Shown: one piece after another, positions 1-6,176 of the stretch
How positions within the stretch are numbered: position 1 is the stretch's first letter
How the letters are laid out: every line of letters starts with the position of its first letter
Origin: a bacterium
Lineage (GTDB): Bacteria; Chloroflexota; Dormibacteria; UBA8260; Bog-877
Assembly (NCBI GenBank): GCA_021817025.1
Contig: JAKAWF010000174.1
Location: 1-6,994 of the forward strand
DNA length: 6,994 nt
Direction of reading: 5' to 3'
Program-made: the position numbers and the translations under genes
The notes under the pieces: generated by a model
Database searches by the model: none
The model's input: only the letters and a program-made list of their open reading frames with translations
What the model was told of the DNA's origin: nothing

Positions 1-163
1 CGGCGAGCAAGAGCAGGTAGTCGTGGGTCCCGCCGGGCCCGCCGTGCAGGATCAGCAGGGGTGCAGGTCCCGGGGGCCCGGGCGGGTCCAGGTTGCCGAC
101 CACGCCATACCAGGTCTGATAGTTTCCAAATGGCGCATAGCCTTCTGCCATGGCTGGGGTCAT
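1..163 (-). CDS. Prolyl iminopeptidase-like alpha/beta hydrolase, 5' part only
   Basis: The first 54 codons are present; the rest lies beyond the left edge. The reading frame from ATG 163 gives a short N-terminal strand region ([16 protein letters not shown], residues 8-23) and then [14 protein letters not shown] (residues 36-49). HGGPG is the oxyanion-hole motif that follows the first core strand in proline iminopeptidases and related S33 alpha/beta hydrolases. Known members remove N-terminal proline from peptides or hydrolyse other small amides in the cytoplasm. The catalytic Ser, Asp and His would be downstream and cannot be seen, so peptidase activity is not proven. ATG 163 has a weak AGGG about 7 bases upstream; Met5 (151) is an alternative start without a Shine-Dalgarno. 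It follows the peptide-type binding lipoprotein but sits behind a strong hairpin, so it may have its own promoter. Confidence 0.8.
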   Translation of the reverse strand, partial: MTPAMAEGYAPFGNYQTWYGVVGNLDPPGPPGPAPLLILHGGPGGTHDYLLLLA

Positions 164-326
164 GCCAGCACCCTGAGGCCTGGGCCCCTCGACCCGGCTG
201 AAGGTGCGCTTCGCGCTAGCCGGTTTGCGGTGCCGGTGGAGGGGCTGGCAGCCAAGACCAGGTTCGACCCCTGGGACCGAGCCGACCCCGCGGCGATGGC
301 CGCGGGGTCGGCGAGCGGTCCCGGTG
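164..326. other. Intergenic region between lipoprotein stop and iminopeptidase start
   Basis: These 163 bases hold the strong inverted repeat at 281-312 and no convincing gene. I see no clear -35/-10 pair for the iminopeptidase gene on the minus strand, so whether that gene is read through or has its own promoter is open. Confidence 0.6.
281..312 (-). terminator. Perfect 13-bp hairpin behind the lipoprotein gene
   Basis: The left arm GCCGACCCCGCGG (281-293) and right arm CCGCGGGGTCGGC (300-312) are perfect reverse complements around the 6-base loop CGATGG. The hairpin begins 14 bases past the stop codon of the substrate-binding protein. No T-run follows on either strand, so it is not a classical intrinsic terminator. 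U-less hairpin terminators and 3'-end stabilising stems are common in high-GC bacteria. The likely role is to end or protect the lipoprotein transcript and limit read-through into the iminopeptidase gene. Confidence 0.65.
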
Positions 327-2282
327 TCATCCCGCAAACGAGTACAGCTGAGGATAGATCTCAGCGAAGATTCCCTGGGGAACCAGGCCACGCAGATTGC
401 TCCGGTACATCGTCAGCTGGTAGGGACCGCTGGGCATCCAGGCCACTGGCAGCTGCTGGGCCAGGTAGTTCTGATAGCGGAACAGCGCCGCCTGCTCCGC
501 GCTGGCGGTGGAGGCGGTGTGGGTGCCCAGGATATTGGCGTTGTTGGTGGGGCTGGAGTAGTCCCCGAAGTTGCTGCCGGCGCCGGTGGCGAAGAGCTCG
601 CCCCCCGTGGGCAGATAGTCGGGAGAGTAAACCCAGATGAAATTGGCGAATGCGGACATTCCCCAGGTGCTGCAGGGGGTGGCGAAGGTGCACCCCGCCG
701 CGACCTGACTGGCCACCTGGCCGAAGGGGGCCGACTTGAGGGCCATGGTGATTCCGGCCTGTGCCGCCAGGGTGGACTGCAGGGCTTCCATCCGCGAGGT
801 GAGCTCCGTCGAGCCACTCACGTAGAGCATGGTGAAGCTCAGGGGCTGGCCGAGGTGGATTCCGGTGCCGCACTGGCCGGCAGCGCTGCCTGGTCGGACG
901 CAGCTGGTGGTGCCGCGCGGGACCACCTTCCAGCCATGGCTCTTCAGCAGGTTCACGGCGCGGCCGGGATCGTAGGGGTAGACCTGGCCCTTCGCCTCCA
1001 GCGGGCTCTGGTCGGGATTGCCGTGCGGGTAGCTGGGCACCGGTCCATTGCCCACCGCGCCGATCCCGCCCATGAAGTCCTTGATGTACTGCGGCTGATT
1101 GATCAGGGACTGGATCGCCTGGCGGACGTAGAGCTGCTTGAAGACGGGGCCGATGGTGGGATTGGTGAAGTTGTAGGGACTGTAGTTGACCCCGAACTCA
1201 TACCAGGGGGCGAGCCGGTAGCCCAGGGCCTCCAGGGTGCTCTTGGTGCCCAGATCCTGTGGGGGGATGTACCCGATCGTGAGGCTCTTGGTCCGAAGCG
1301 CGTTGTACTCAGCGGTATCGGACGTGAACGGCTCTTCGACGAAGGCGGAGATGGTGGGCTTGGGGCTGCCCGAATACTTGGAGTTGGGCACCAGCTTGGC
1401 GTACCCGCTCGGGGTGAAGGACCTGAGGACGAAGGGGCCGTCAACCACCTTCCAGAGGGGATTGGTGGCGTAGGTCGAGAGGTCCTGCGACTGCAGGTTC
1501 AGGAACTGGGCCACTCCCAGCGCGCCGCTGGACGCGCTGCCCGGGTCGGTCGGTAGATATGCGCCCGCCGGCAGATGGGCCGACGCCGGGGCCAGGGCGC
1601 GTGACTGCGCGGAAGAGTCGTAGTTGCCGACCGTGCCGCCGGCAGACAGGCGATCCCAGGCAGCCTGGGGCAGAGGGTAGATCTGACTCAGCTCGTTGTC
1701 GGTGTACCAGGTGGGGTTGTAGGAAGCGTTGAGCTTGAGCTGGAGCTGATAGGTCCCGGTCTGGGTGTAGCTCGCCACGTTCTGGGGGAAGCCGCCGGGC
1801 ACGGCTGCTCCCCAGCCCGGACCGGGGCTGGTGGTGGTGCCCACCGTGGGCGCCAGTGGGTCGGTGGCTGCGCTCAGCAGGTTCAACCAGAAGATGACGT
1901 CCCGCGCGGTCACGGGCTGGCCGTTCGACCAGCTCCAGTGCTTGAGATTTAGGGTGACCACGCTGTTGTGGTCAGAAAAGACAGGGGGCTCGGCGACGCT
2001 GAGGCCCTTGTTCAGCACCGGCTCGCCGGCTTTCCCGAACCAGTAGAGGGGCAGGTACATGTCCTGGGAGAAGTCGGACAGGTTGGCGACCGTGAAGTAG
2101 GAGCTGCTGGCCAGGGGCAGGATGTAGTTTGGAGGAGCGGTGGGTTGCTCCGCGAAGGTGACGGTGCCGCCCTTTCGAACCGGGGTTGGGGATACCGCGC
2201 TGGCGCAGGCGCTCACCAGCAGCGTGGCTCCCGCGGCCACCAACAGAAGACGCCACTTACTGGCGTGAGCCGGGCTTCTCAT
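327..2282 (-). CDS. ABC transporter substrate-binding lipoprotein, family 5 (peptide type)
   Basis: A 651-residue extracellular solute-binding protein of SBP family 5 (DppA/OppA-like), tethered to the outer face of the membrane. The N-terminus has basic residues, a hydrophobic core (about 11-23) and the lipobox V-S-A-C with Cys26 as the predicted lipidated residue. The family signature is clear: [20 protein letters not shown] (107-126) followed by RDVIFW, and later the 'VRQAI' helix (386-390) with a short segment resembling the usual 'AIDR' stretch. It is longer than typical DppA (about 535 residues), with an Ala/Ser/Gly/Pro-rich stretch around 212-255. Cysteine pairs 461/471 and 531/537 could form local disulfides (inference). 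The frame is open upstream to 2543, but ATG 2282 has an ideal AGGAGG and begins the signal peptide, so it is chosen. Family members bind oligopeptides, but also nickel chelates, opines, sugars or glutathione, so the ligand is unknown. No permease or ATPase gene is in the window. Confidence 0.93.
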   Translation of the reverse strand: MRSPAHASKWRLLLVAAGATLLVSACASAVSPTPVRKGGTVTFAEQPTAPPNYILPLASSSYFTVANLSDFSQDMYLPLYWFGKAGEPVLNKGLSVAEPPVFSDHNSVVTLNLKHWSWSNGQPVTARDVIFWLNLLSAATDPLAPTVGTTTSPGPGWGAAVPGGFPQNVASYTQTGTYQLQLKLNASYNPTWYTDNELSQIYPLPQAAWDRLSAGGTVGNYDSSAQSRALAPASAHLPAGAYLPTDPGSASSGALGVAQFLNLQSQDLSTYATNPLWKVVDGPFVLRSFTPSGYAKLVPNSKYSGSPKPTISAFVEEPFTSDTAEYNALRTKSLTIGYIPPQDLGTKSTLEALGYRLAPWYEFGVNYSPYNFTNPTIGPVFKQLYVRQAIQSLINQPQYIKDFMGGIGAVGNGPVPSYPHGNPDQSPLEAKGQVYPYDPGRAVNLLKSHGWKVVPRGTTSCVRPGSAAGQCGTGIHLGQPLSFTMLYVSGSTELTSRMEALQSTLAAQAGITMALKSAPFGQVASQVAAGCTFATPCSTWGMSAFANFIWVYSPDYLPTGGELFATGAGSNFGDYSSPTNNANILGTHTASTASAEQAALFRYQNYLAQQLPVAWMPSGPYQLTMYRSNLRGLVPQGIFAEIYPQLYSFAG

Positions 2283-2291
2283 AACTGCACA

Positions 2292-2297
2292 CCTCCT
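2292..2297 (-). promoter_or_regulatory. Shine-Dalgarno of the lipoprotein gene
   Basis: On the minus strand AGGAGG (extended to AGGAGGTG) lies 9 bases before ATG 2282. It fixes the start at the signal peptide and excludes the 87 additional upstream codons that are open in the same frame. Confidence 0.85.
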
Positions 2298-2348
2298 GAG
2301 GGACGACTGCCCCAATTTGCACTCCACGGGTTCATCTGGTTGTGGCCT

Positions 2349-2360
2349 GGGCGGCCGCCC
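2349..2360. repeat. Perfect 12-base palindrome GGGCGGCCGCCC
   Basis: A self-complementary 12-mer about 65 bases upstream of the lipoprotein start, next to a G-run on the minus strand. It could be an operator half-way between the regulator and lipoprotein genes, but an all-G/C palindrome can arise by chance in DNA of this composition. Confidence 0.3.
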
Positions 2361-2433
2361 CCCCGCGCGGTCTCTGCCACGCGGTGTCGGCCGTGCTCCG
2401 GCGAGCTCGGGTGGAAAGTCGAGCGCAGCCCTC

Positions 2434-3078
2434 TCATCGGCTCTCTTGGCCCCGGTCGAGGACCACAAAGATCGCTCGCACCGGCTCCGGGCCGCGGTTC
2501 CAGAAGTGGTGGGGCACGGCCCCGTCGAAGGCGAGAGAATCACCGGGGCTCAGTTCCCACTTCTCGAAGCCGACCTGCACACTCAAAAGGCCCTGGAGCA
2601 ACACCGCATAGTCCCGGCCCGCGTGCTGGATGGCATGCTGGTCCCTGGGCAGGCGCTCCCGGGCTGGATAGATGACCTCCATGAACTCGACGCCGGGTTC
2701 ATCGGTGGGCGTGAGACGCTCCCAGCGAACCCCGTGCTCCAGTTCGATGCTGGGTCGTTGCTCCGGATGCATGATCAACCGCGGACGGTGGCTGAGCGCC
2801 TCCTGCGGCTCATCCGCCCACGCCCGCTCGGCCCGCGCGAACAGCCAGTCAAGCGAGACGTCCAAAGCGGTCACGAGCGCGTAAAGCGTGCTGACCGAGG
2901 GGATCACCCGGCCGCTCTCGATCTGGGAGATCAGGCTGGGCGAACAGCGCACCGAGCGGGCCAAGGCGCGGATGGAGAGGTTGCTCCGCTGCCGGCGCTC
3001 CCGCAGGCGGGCGCCGATGGAGACCCGATCCGGGCTGGCGGGGTCCTCGGCGGGGTTTAGGTCACCAGCTCTAACCAT
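2434..3078 (-). CDS. XRE-family HTH regulator with C-terminal cupin domain
   Basis: A 214-residue two-domain transcription factor. Residues 18-80 form an XRE/Cro-C1 helix-turn-helix: the start IGARLRERRQRSNLSIRALA, then S46-P-S-L-I-S-Q-I-E-S-G (recognition helix) and P60-S-V-S-T-L-Y-A-L. Residues about 133-207 form a cupin_2 barrel, with H152-A-G-R-D-Y-A-V-L-L-Q-G and P178-G-D-S-L-A-F then P189-H-H-F. This architecture is that of PuuR-like and related repressors, in which the cupin senses a small metabolite. The usual HxGEE metal-ligand motif is not intact (H-A-G-R-D), so ligand binding without a metal is likely (inference). ATG 3078 overlaps the end of the VOC gene by 8 bases, with no strong Shine-Dalgarno, which suggests translational coupling. 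Being last in the enzyme operon, it probably controls that operon and itself. Whether it represses or activates cannot be told. Confidence 0.92.
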   Translation of the reverse strand: MVRAGDLNPAEDPASPDRVSIGARLRERRQRSNLSIRALARSVRCSPSLISQIESGRVIPSVSTLYALVTALDVSLDWLFARAERAWADEPQEALSHRPRLIMHPEQRPSIELEHGVRWERLTPTDEPGVEFMEVIYPARERLPRDQHAIQHAGRDYAVLLQGLLSVQVGFEKWELSPGDSLAFDGAVPHHFWNRGPEPVRAIFVVLDRGQESR

Positions 3079-3538
3079 CGGTTGACTCGGTTGTGCTCGG
3101 GGTTTCGAAGAGCTCCAGGGTGATTCCGTCGGGGTCGCGGAGGTACGCAAATCGGCAGCCAGCCAGAGGCCCCGACTCGATCAGAAGGGGAGGAGCGTAG
3201 AAGCTCACCCCCTTGGCCCTGAGCTCCTGGTAGCTGTGGGCGATGTCGGCGACGTGAAGGCAGAGATGGGGTGCGCCGACGTCGCAGTTGCGGCGGGTGA
3301 AGGAGGCATCGCGGTCGTTGTCGTACTCCAGGAGCTCAACCTCGGCAGCCCCGATTCGGATAAAGGCGAACCGGAGCCGGGCTCCGGGGACTCCCACCGC
3401 CGCGCTGAGCTCGGGTCCCTCAGCGGTTACCTCGAAGAGCGGTTCCAAGCCGAACATGTCCCTGTAGAAGGCTAGGCTCCGCTCCAGGCTTCCAACCGTT
3501 ATCCCGACGTGGTGAAGGGTGGGGGTCGCTATTGCCAA
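3071..3538 (-). CDS. VOC/glyoxalase-superfamily metalloenzyme
   Basis: A 155-residue vicinal-oxygen-chelate protein with two beta-alpha-beta-beta-beta modules. Module one opens with T7-L-H-H-V-G-I-T-V and S21-L-A-F-Y-R-D-M-F-G-L, the standard glyoxalase/methylmalonyl-CoA-epimerase start, and ends with E66-V-E-L-L-E-Y. Module two begins G88-A-P-H-L-C-L-H-V and ends R134-D-P-D-G-I-T-L-E-L. The predicted metal ligands are His10, Glu68, His91 and Glu142, all in the expected places, so a functional metal site is likely. VOC enzymes include glyoxalase I, epimerases, extradiol dioxygenases and fosfomycin-type transferases, and the sequence does not decide among them. The start is read as TTG 3538 because GGAGGA lies 7 bases upstream and the protein then begins right at the fold; the frame upstream to 3733 is low-complexity shadow of the PLP gene. 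It sits between the PLP enzyme (49-base gap) and the regulator (8-base overlap). Confidence 0.9.
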   Translation of the reverse strand: MAIATPTLHHVGITVGSLERSLAFYRDMFGLEPLFEVTAEGPELSAAVGVPGARLRFAFIRIGAAEVELLEYDNDRDASFTRRNCDVGAPHLCLHVADIAHSYQELRAKGVSFYAPPLLIESGPLAGCRFAYLRDPDGITLELFETPSTTESTDG

Positions 3539-3545
3539 GTTCCGT

Positions 3546-3551
3546 TCCTCC
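3546..3551 (-). promoter_or_regulatory. Shine-Dalgarno of the VOC gene, supporting a TTG start
   Basis: On the minus strand GGAGGA stands 7 bases before TTG 3538. No ATG or GTG in frame is close by, so this site decides the unusual TTG start. Confidence 0.75.
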
Positions 3552-3566
3552 AGGAGAGACGGTGCG

Positions 3567-3597
3567 CCAGGCGAGGTGGTCGCGTCCTCATGCCTGG
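3567..3597 (-). repeat. Imperfect hairpin over the PLP-gene stop codon
   Basis: CCAGGC (3567-3572) pairs with GCCTGG (3592-3597), and GAGG (3573-3576) with CCTC (3586-3589), leaving a 2-base bulge and a 9-base loop. The stem contains the PLP-gene stop (3588-3590) and ends 28 bases before the VOC start. It could slow transcription or shield the mRNA at this junction; its modest stability makes chance plausible. Confidence 0.35.
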
Positions 3598-4856
3598 CTC
3601 GCCGCGCTGATGGTCGCGAGCGCGTAGTCCACATCCTCCGGGGTGATGTAGGGGGCCATCCCCGCCCTGATCCACCCTCCCTGGGCGGCCACTCCGACCC
3701 GCTCCGCCAGGATGGTTGCGTAGAAGTCACCATGGGTCAGCAGCACTCCGCGATCACCGCAGTATCTGGTGATCGCCACCGGGCTCTTGCCCCTGACGGT
3801 GAAGGCCACGGTGGGCGTCTTGGGCCTGGGGTCCGGCGCGCGGTAGATCCGCAGGCCAGGGATGTCAGCGAGCCCCTCTACCATCTGGGCCACCAGTTGG
3901 TCCTCGTAGCGCTGAATCCGAAGCATGCTGTCGTGGAGGCGAGCGGCCGGGGAGTCCCCCCCGCCCAACCCCTCTAGATAGGCGATCGTGGCCGCGAGCC
4001 CAACGATGGCCTCGTGGTTCTGCGATCCCGTTTCCGCCTTCTCCGGCCCGCTCAGGGGAGCGGGGGCGACCTTGAGGGTGCGAACCCGGTCGAGCAGGTC
4101 GCCCTGCACCGCCATGATCCCGATGTGGGGGCCGAAGAACTTGTAGGCCGAACACAACAGTACGTCAGCCCCGAGGGTCTGCATGTTGACCGGGAGGTGG
4201 GGAACCGCATGCACCGCATCGACGATGGCGATGGCGCCGACCTCGTGCGCGCGCGCGGTGACGGCGCGCACGTCCTGCACGCTGCCGACTGCGTTGGCAG
4301 CCAAGGAGACCGCCACCAGGCTGGTCCCTGGGGCCACCAGGCGGTCCAGTTGGGTAAGGTCGAGGCTGACCGTTTCGGGGTCGACCGGCAGCCAGGCCAC
4401 CTCCAGGCCGTGATCGCAGGCGACGCTGGCCCAGGGATCGACGTTGGCGCGATGGTCGATCTCCGAGACCACCACCAGGCCCGGGGCACTCCAGTCCCGG
4501 GCCAGCGCGGTGGCCAGGGCGAAGGCCAGCGAGGTCATGTTCTGGCCGAACACAACCGGGGCTGATCCCCTGCCGAGCAGGTCGGCCACAGCCCGCCGGG
4601 CCCGGTGAATGGAGGCCTCGGTCTCTTCGCTGGTGAGGAACTCCCCGTGGCGGTTGGCCATCCCATGGCGGATGTAGTCCGACATCGCTCGCAGCACCGG
4701 CTCCGGCATCTGCGTGCCGTTGGGGCTGTCCAGGTAGATGGCCGGCCTGCCTCCAACGACACGGGCGAGCGCTGGCACGGAGGCCCGGAAGTAGCTGGCG
4801 ATCTGGGGAAGGGCGGGTGGCGCTGAGCAGGGCTGGTTAGCAGACATTTCCCTCAC
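3588..4856 (-). CDS. Cysteine-desulfurase-like class V PLP enzyme
   Basis: A 422-residue fold-type I PLP enzyme of the class V aminotransferase group, closest by eye to the 'cysteine desulfurase-like' family typified by Vibrio VC1184. Features in order: YLDSPNGTQMP (41-51), ANRHGEF (67-73), VVFGQNMTSLAFALA (101-115), DHRANVDPW (134-142), I211-V-D-A-V-H-A with Asp213 for the PLP pyridine nitrogen, S236-A-Y-K-F-F-G-P-H with Lys239 as the Schiff-base lysine, T276-G-S-Q-N-H-E, and G394-W-I-R-A-G-M with Arg397 likely holding the substrate carboxylate. The position that carries the persulfide-forming cysteine in SufS/NifS reads L-T-H-G-D-F-Y-A, with no cysteine, so true desulfurase activity is unlikely. 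Class V also contains kynureninase and amino-acid lyases; the reaction here is unknown. GTG 4856 shares GTGA with the cyclase stop; ATG 4847 is an alternative start, and neither has a good Shine-Dalgarno, which fits translational coupling. Confidence 0.9.
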   Translation of the reverse strand: MREMSANQPCSAPPALPQIASYFRASVPALARVVGGRPAIYLDSPNGTQMPEPVLRAMSDYIRHGMANRHGEFLTSEETEASIHRARRAVADLLGRGSAPVVFGQNMTSLAFALATALARDWSAPGLVVVSEIDHRANVDPWASVACDHGLEVAWLPVDPETVSLDLTQLDRLVAPGTSLVAVSLAANAVGSVQDVRAVTARAHEVGAIAIVDAVHAVPHLPVNMQTLGADVLLCSAYKFFGPHIGIMAVQGDLLDRVRTLKVAPAPLSGPEKAETGSQNHEAIVGLAATIAYLEGLGGGDSPAARLHDSMLRIQRYEDQLVAQMVEGLADIPGLRIYRAPDPRPKTPTVAFTVRGKSPVAITRYCGDRGVLLTHGDFYATILAERVGVAAQGGWIRAGMAPYITPEDVDYALATISAASQA

Positions 4857-5809
4857 TTGATGAACAGGGGGTTGACAGGCGAGCCGCTGGCGCCGGTCAG
4901 CTTGAGGGGCGAGGCGACGTAGAGGCCCGTGTAGCGAGCGTCGGCGCGGCAGGCTGCCGCCAGATCCTCCAGCCAGAGGGCCTCGTGGAAGGTCACCCCC
5001 AGGTCCCTCAGGAGGAAGCGGTGCAGAGGGTAGCCGGCGTCGATGGTCGGCGCGACCGGTAGCTCGTTGGAGAGAGTGTCACTGCCCAGCCCGGCCAGCC
5101 GGTTGTCGCGGAACCACTCCAAGAGGTCCAGCTCATAGCTCAGGCCCGGCTCGGAATACTGGTCGAAGAAGGCCTCTGCTCCGGAGGCATAGAAGCGAGC
5201 CAGGCTGCCGGTGCGCAGGAGGATGATGTCACCAGGCTGGACGGCGACCTCCTCGCGGTCCAGCACTCGCAGCAGATCGGCCAGGGTGACGTGCCGTTGG
5301 CGGTCGAGGTGGTCCACGCCCTCGTCGCCAGCGACATCGATCAGGACGCCCCGGGCGACGATGCCCCGCGCCGCCACGGCCGCCACACTGGCCCATCTCA
5401 GGCCGGGGGTCGCCAGCTCAGCATCACGACCATCCCACATCTGGCCCTGGACGAAGATGTGGCCGAGGGCGTCGATATGGGTGGTGCCGTGGCAGGAGAT
5501 GAAGATGCCGTCGTCCACGGAGCCCACCCCTCCGGGGAGGGGATGGCAGATCCCGGAGCGGTAGTGCGAGAAGTCGCGGTACACCACATGGAGCGCGCGC
5601 GGCCGATCCGGCGACACGGGGTCTCCTCGGGGATCGAAGATGGGGATGCCAAGCGCATGCACCTGCCCCAGGCGCACCTCTCCAATCGCGTCCAGGATCG
5701 TCTGCGCCGCGATGTTGTTGAGGGCGCCCACCTCGCTGCGAGCGCCGTACACGCCCCAGGCCCGGGGGGCTGGCGGGCCCGACGTGGTTGCCGCCGCCTC
5801 ATCTGCCAT
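4853..5809 (-). CDS. Cyclase-family metal-dependent hydrolase
   Basis: A 318-residue member of the cyclase family (PF04199), which includes KynB-type arylformamidases and isatin hydrolase. The N-terminal Y21-G-A-R-S-E-V-G-A-L-N-N-I matches the usual 'exGaln' start. The metal-binding signature is S105-C-H-G-T-T-H-I-D-A-L-G-H (His107, His111, Asp113, His117), the HGTTHxDAxxH variant of the long (about 300-residue) branch, as opposed to the HxGTHxDxPxH of KynB. Further conserved blocks are ILLRTG (196-201), LGSDT (241-245), FHEALWLEDLA (274-284) and a C-terminal PLKLTGASGSPVNPLFIK. Family members open cyclic or N-acyl amides with a bound metal, in the cytoplasm. The frame is open to 5947, but ATG 5809 has GGAGG 7 bases upstream and starts just before the conserved region. 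It is the first gene of the leftward operon. The substrate cannot be read from the sequence. Confidence 0.92.
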   Translation of the reverse strand: MADEAAATTSGPPAPRAWGVYGARSEVGALNNIAAQTILDAIGEVRLGQVHALGIPIFDPRGDPVSPDRPRALHVVYRDFSHYRSGICHPLPGGVGSVDDGIFISCHGTTHIDALGHIFVQGQMWDGRDAELATPGLRWASVAAVAARGIVARGVLIDVAGDEGVDHLDRQRHVTLADLLRVLDREEVAVQPGDIILLRTGSLARFYASGAEAFFDQYSEPGLSYELDLLEWFRDNRLAGLGSDTLSNELPVAPTIDAGYPLHRFLLRDLGVTFHEALWLEDLAAACRADARYTGLYVASPLKLTGASGSPVNPLFIK

Positions 5810-5816
5810 CGGCGTG

Positions 5817-5821
5817 CCTCC
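5817..5821 (-). promoter_or_regulatory. Shine-Dalgarno of the cyclase gene
   Basis: On the minus strand GGAGG lies 7 bases before ATG 5809. It favours that start over the 46 further codons open upstream in the same frame, which would cross the predicted promoter. Confidence 0.75.
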
Positions 5822-5865
5822 GAATTGTGATCCGAGCAGCTCTGGGTATGGCAAGGAGTCCACCA

Positions 5866-5886
5866 ACACTAATGTGCGTGCAGTGT
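5866..5886. repeat. Inverted repeat ACACT-N11-AGTGT over the cyclase -10/+1
   Basis: ACACT (5866-5870) and AGTGT (5882-5886) are reverse complements 11 bases apart. They span the predicted -10 box and start point of the cyclase promoter, where a repressor such as the operon's own XRE-cupin protein could bind. Five-base arms are short, so this is a candidate only. Confidence 0.35.
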
Positions 5887-5910
5887 GAATGGACGAGGCT
5901 CGGTTGTCAA
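5882..5910 (-). promoter_or_regulatory. Candidate sigma-70 promoter of the cyclase operon
   Basis: On the minus strand a perfect TTGACA -35 (5910-5905) is followed after 17 bases by CACACT (5887-5882), which keeps only the A2 and T6 positions most used in high-GC -10 boxes plus A4. Transcription would begin near 5875 and give a leader of about 65 bases. The strong -35 with a poor -10 suggests a promoter that needs activation or is tightly controlled (inference). Confidence 0.45.
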
Positions 5911-5916
5911 GGGGTA

Positions 5917-5934
5917 GCGGGCGGTCCGGCCCGC
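5917..5934. repeat. Inverted repeat GCGGGC-N6-GCCCGC beside the cyclase -35
   Basis: Six-base arms 5917-5922 and 5929-5934 lie immediately upstream of the TTGACA box. This is a usual position for an activator or a second operator, though GC-only arms may be chance. Confidence 0.3.
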
Positions 5935-6119
5935 AATCGGTTGGCATGGGATGTCGCTTTGCCTCCGCACCGGGTCAGGCGGGAGTGGCAGGGAGTCGTA
6001 AGTGGTCATGAGTGGTGGCGCGTTAGGTATTCCAGCGCGCCAGGATTGAGTTGCGAACGCCTCAGCTGCAGCGGCCGGGCCCAGGCTCGGGCAGGGCACG
6101 CCGCCGACTGGTCCGTACC

Positions 6120-6138
6120 TTGAGGGATGGGCCCTCAA
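6120..6138. repeat. Inverted repeat TTGAGGG-N5-CCCTCAA
   Basis: Perfect 7-base arms (6120-6126 and 6132-6138) around ATGGG, about 40 bases upstream of the -35 of the LLM promoter. It has A/T-containing arms, so it is less easily explained by GC bias. It may be a binding site for a dimeric regulator or a small hairpin. Confidence 0.45.
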
Positions 6139-6162
6139 AGTCGTGGCAAGGGGGTGATACGG

Positions 6163-6174
6163 GCTGGTACCAGC
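6163..6174. repeat. Perfect 12-base palindrome GCTGGTACCAGC
   Basis: A self-complementary 12-mer ending 2 bases before the predicted -35 of the LLM gene. Its position and perfect symmetry make it a good operator candidate for a dimeric repressor or activator of that gene. No matching copy is seen at the cyclase promoter. Confidence 0.45.
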
Positions 6175-6176
6175 TC

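Larger units (their letters stand above)
2283..2433. other. Gap between regulator and lipoprotein genes
   Basis: These 151 bases carry the lipoprotein ribosome binding site and the 12-base palindrome at 2349-2360. I see no convincing minus-strand -35/-10 pair. The gap is longer than the other junctions of the operon, so a separate promoter or an mRNA processing point for the lipoprotein is possible but not shown. Confidence 0.5.

Noticed and set aside
204..1556. 450-codon open frame on the plus strand, antisense to the lipoprotein gene
   Set aside because: It is Gly/Ala/Arg-rich with no recognisable domain and lies opposite a clear SBP family-5 gene with signal peptide, so it is a GC-driven shadow frame.
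2283..2543. N-terminal extension of the lipoprotein frame
   Set aside because: It overlaps the regulator gene, and the ideal AGGAGG plus lipoprotein signal peptide place the start at 2282.
2317..3060. 247-codon plus-strand open frame opposite the regulator
   Set aside because: It mirrors the XRE-cupin gene, has no family motifs and no good ribosome binding site.
3588..4856. True cysteine desulfurase (SufS/NifS) feeding Fe-S assembly
   Set aside because: The catalytic cysteine is absent and no Fe-S assembly genes are adjacent.
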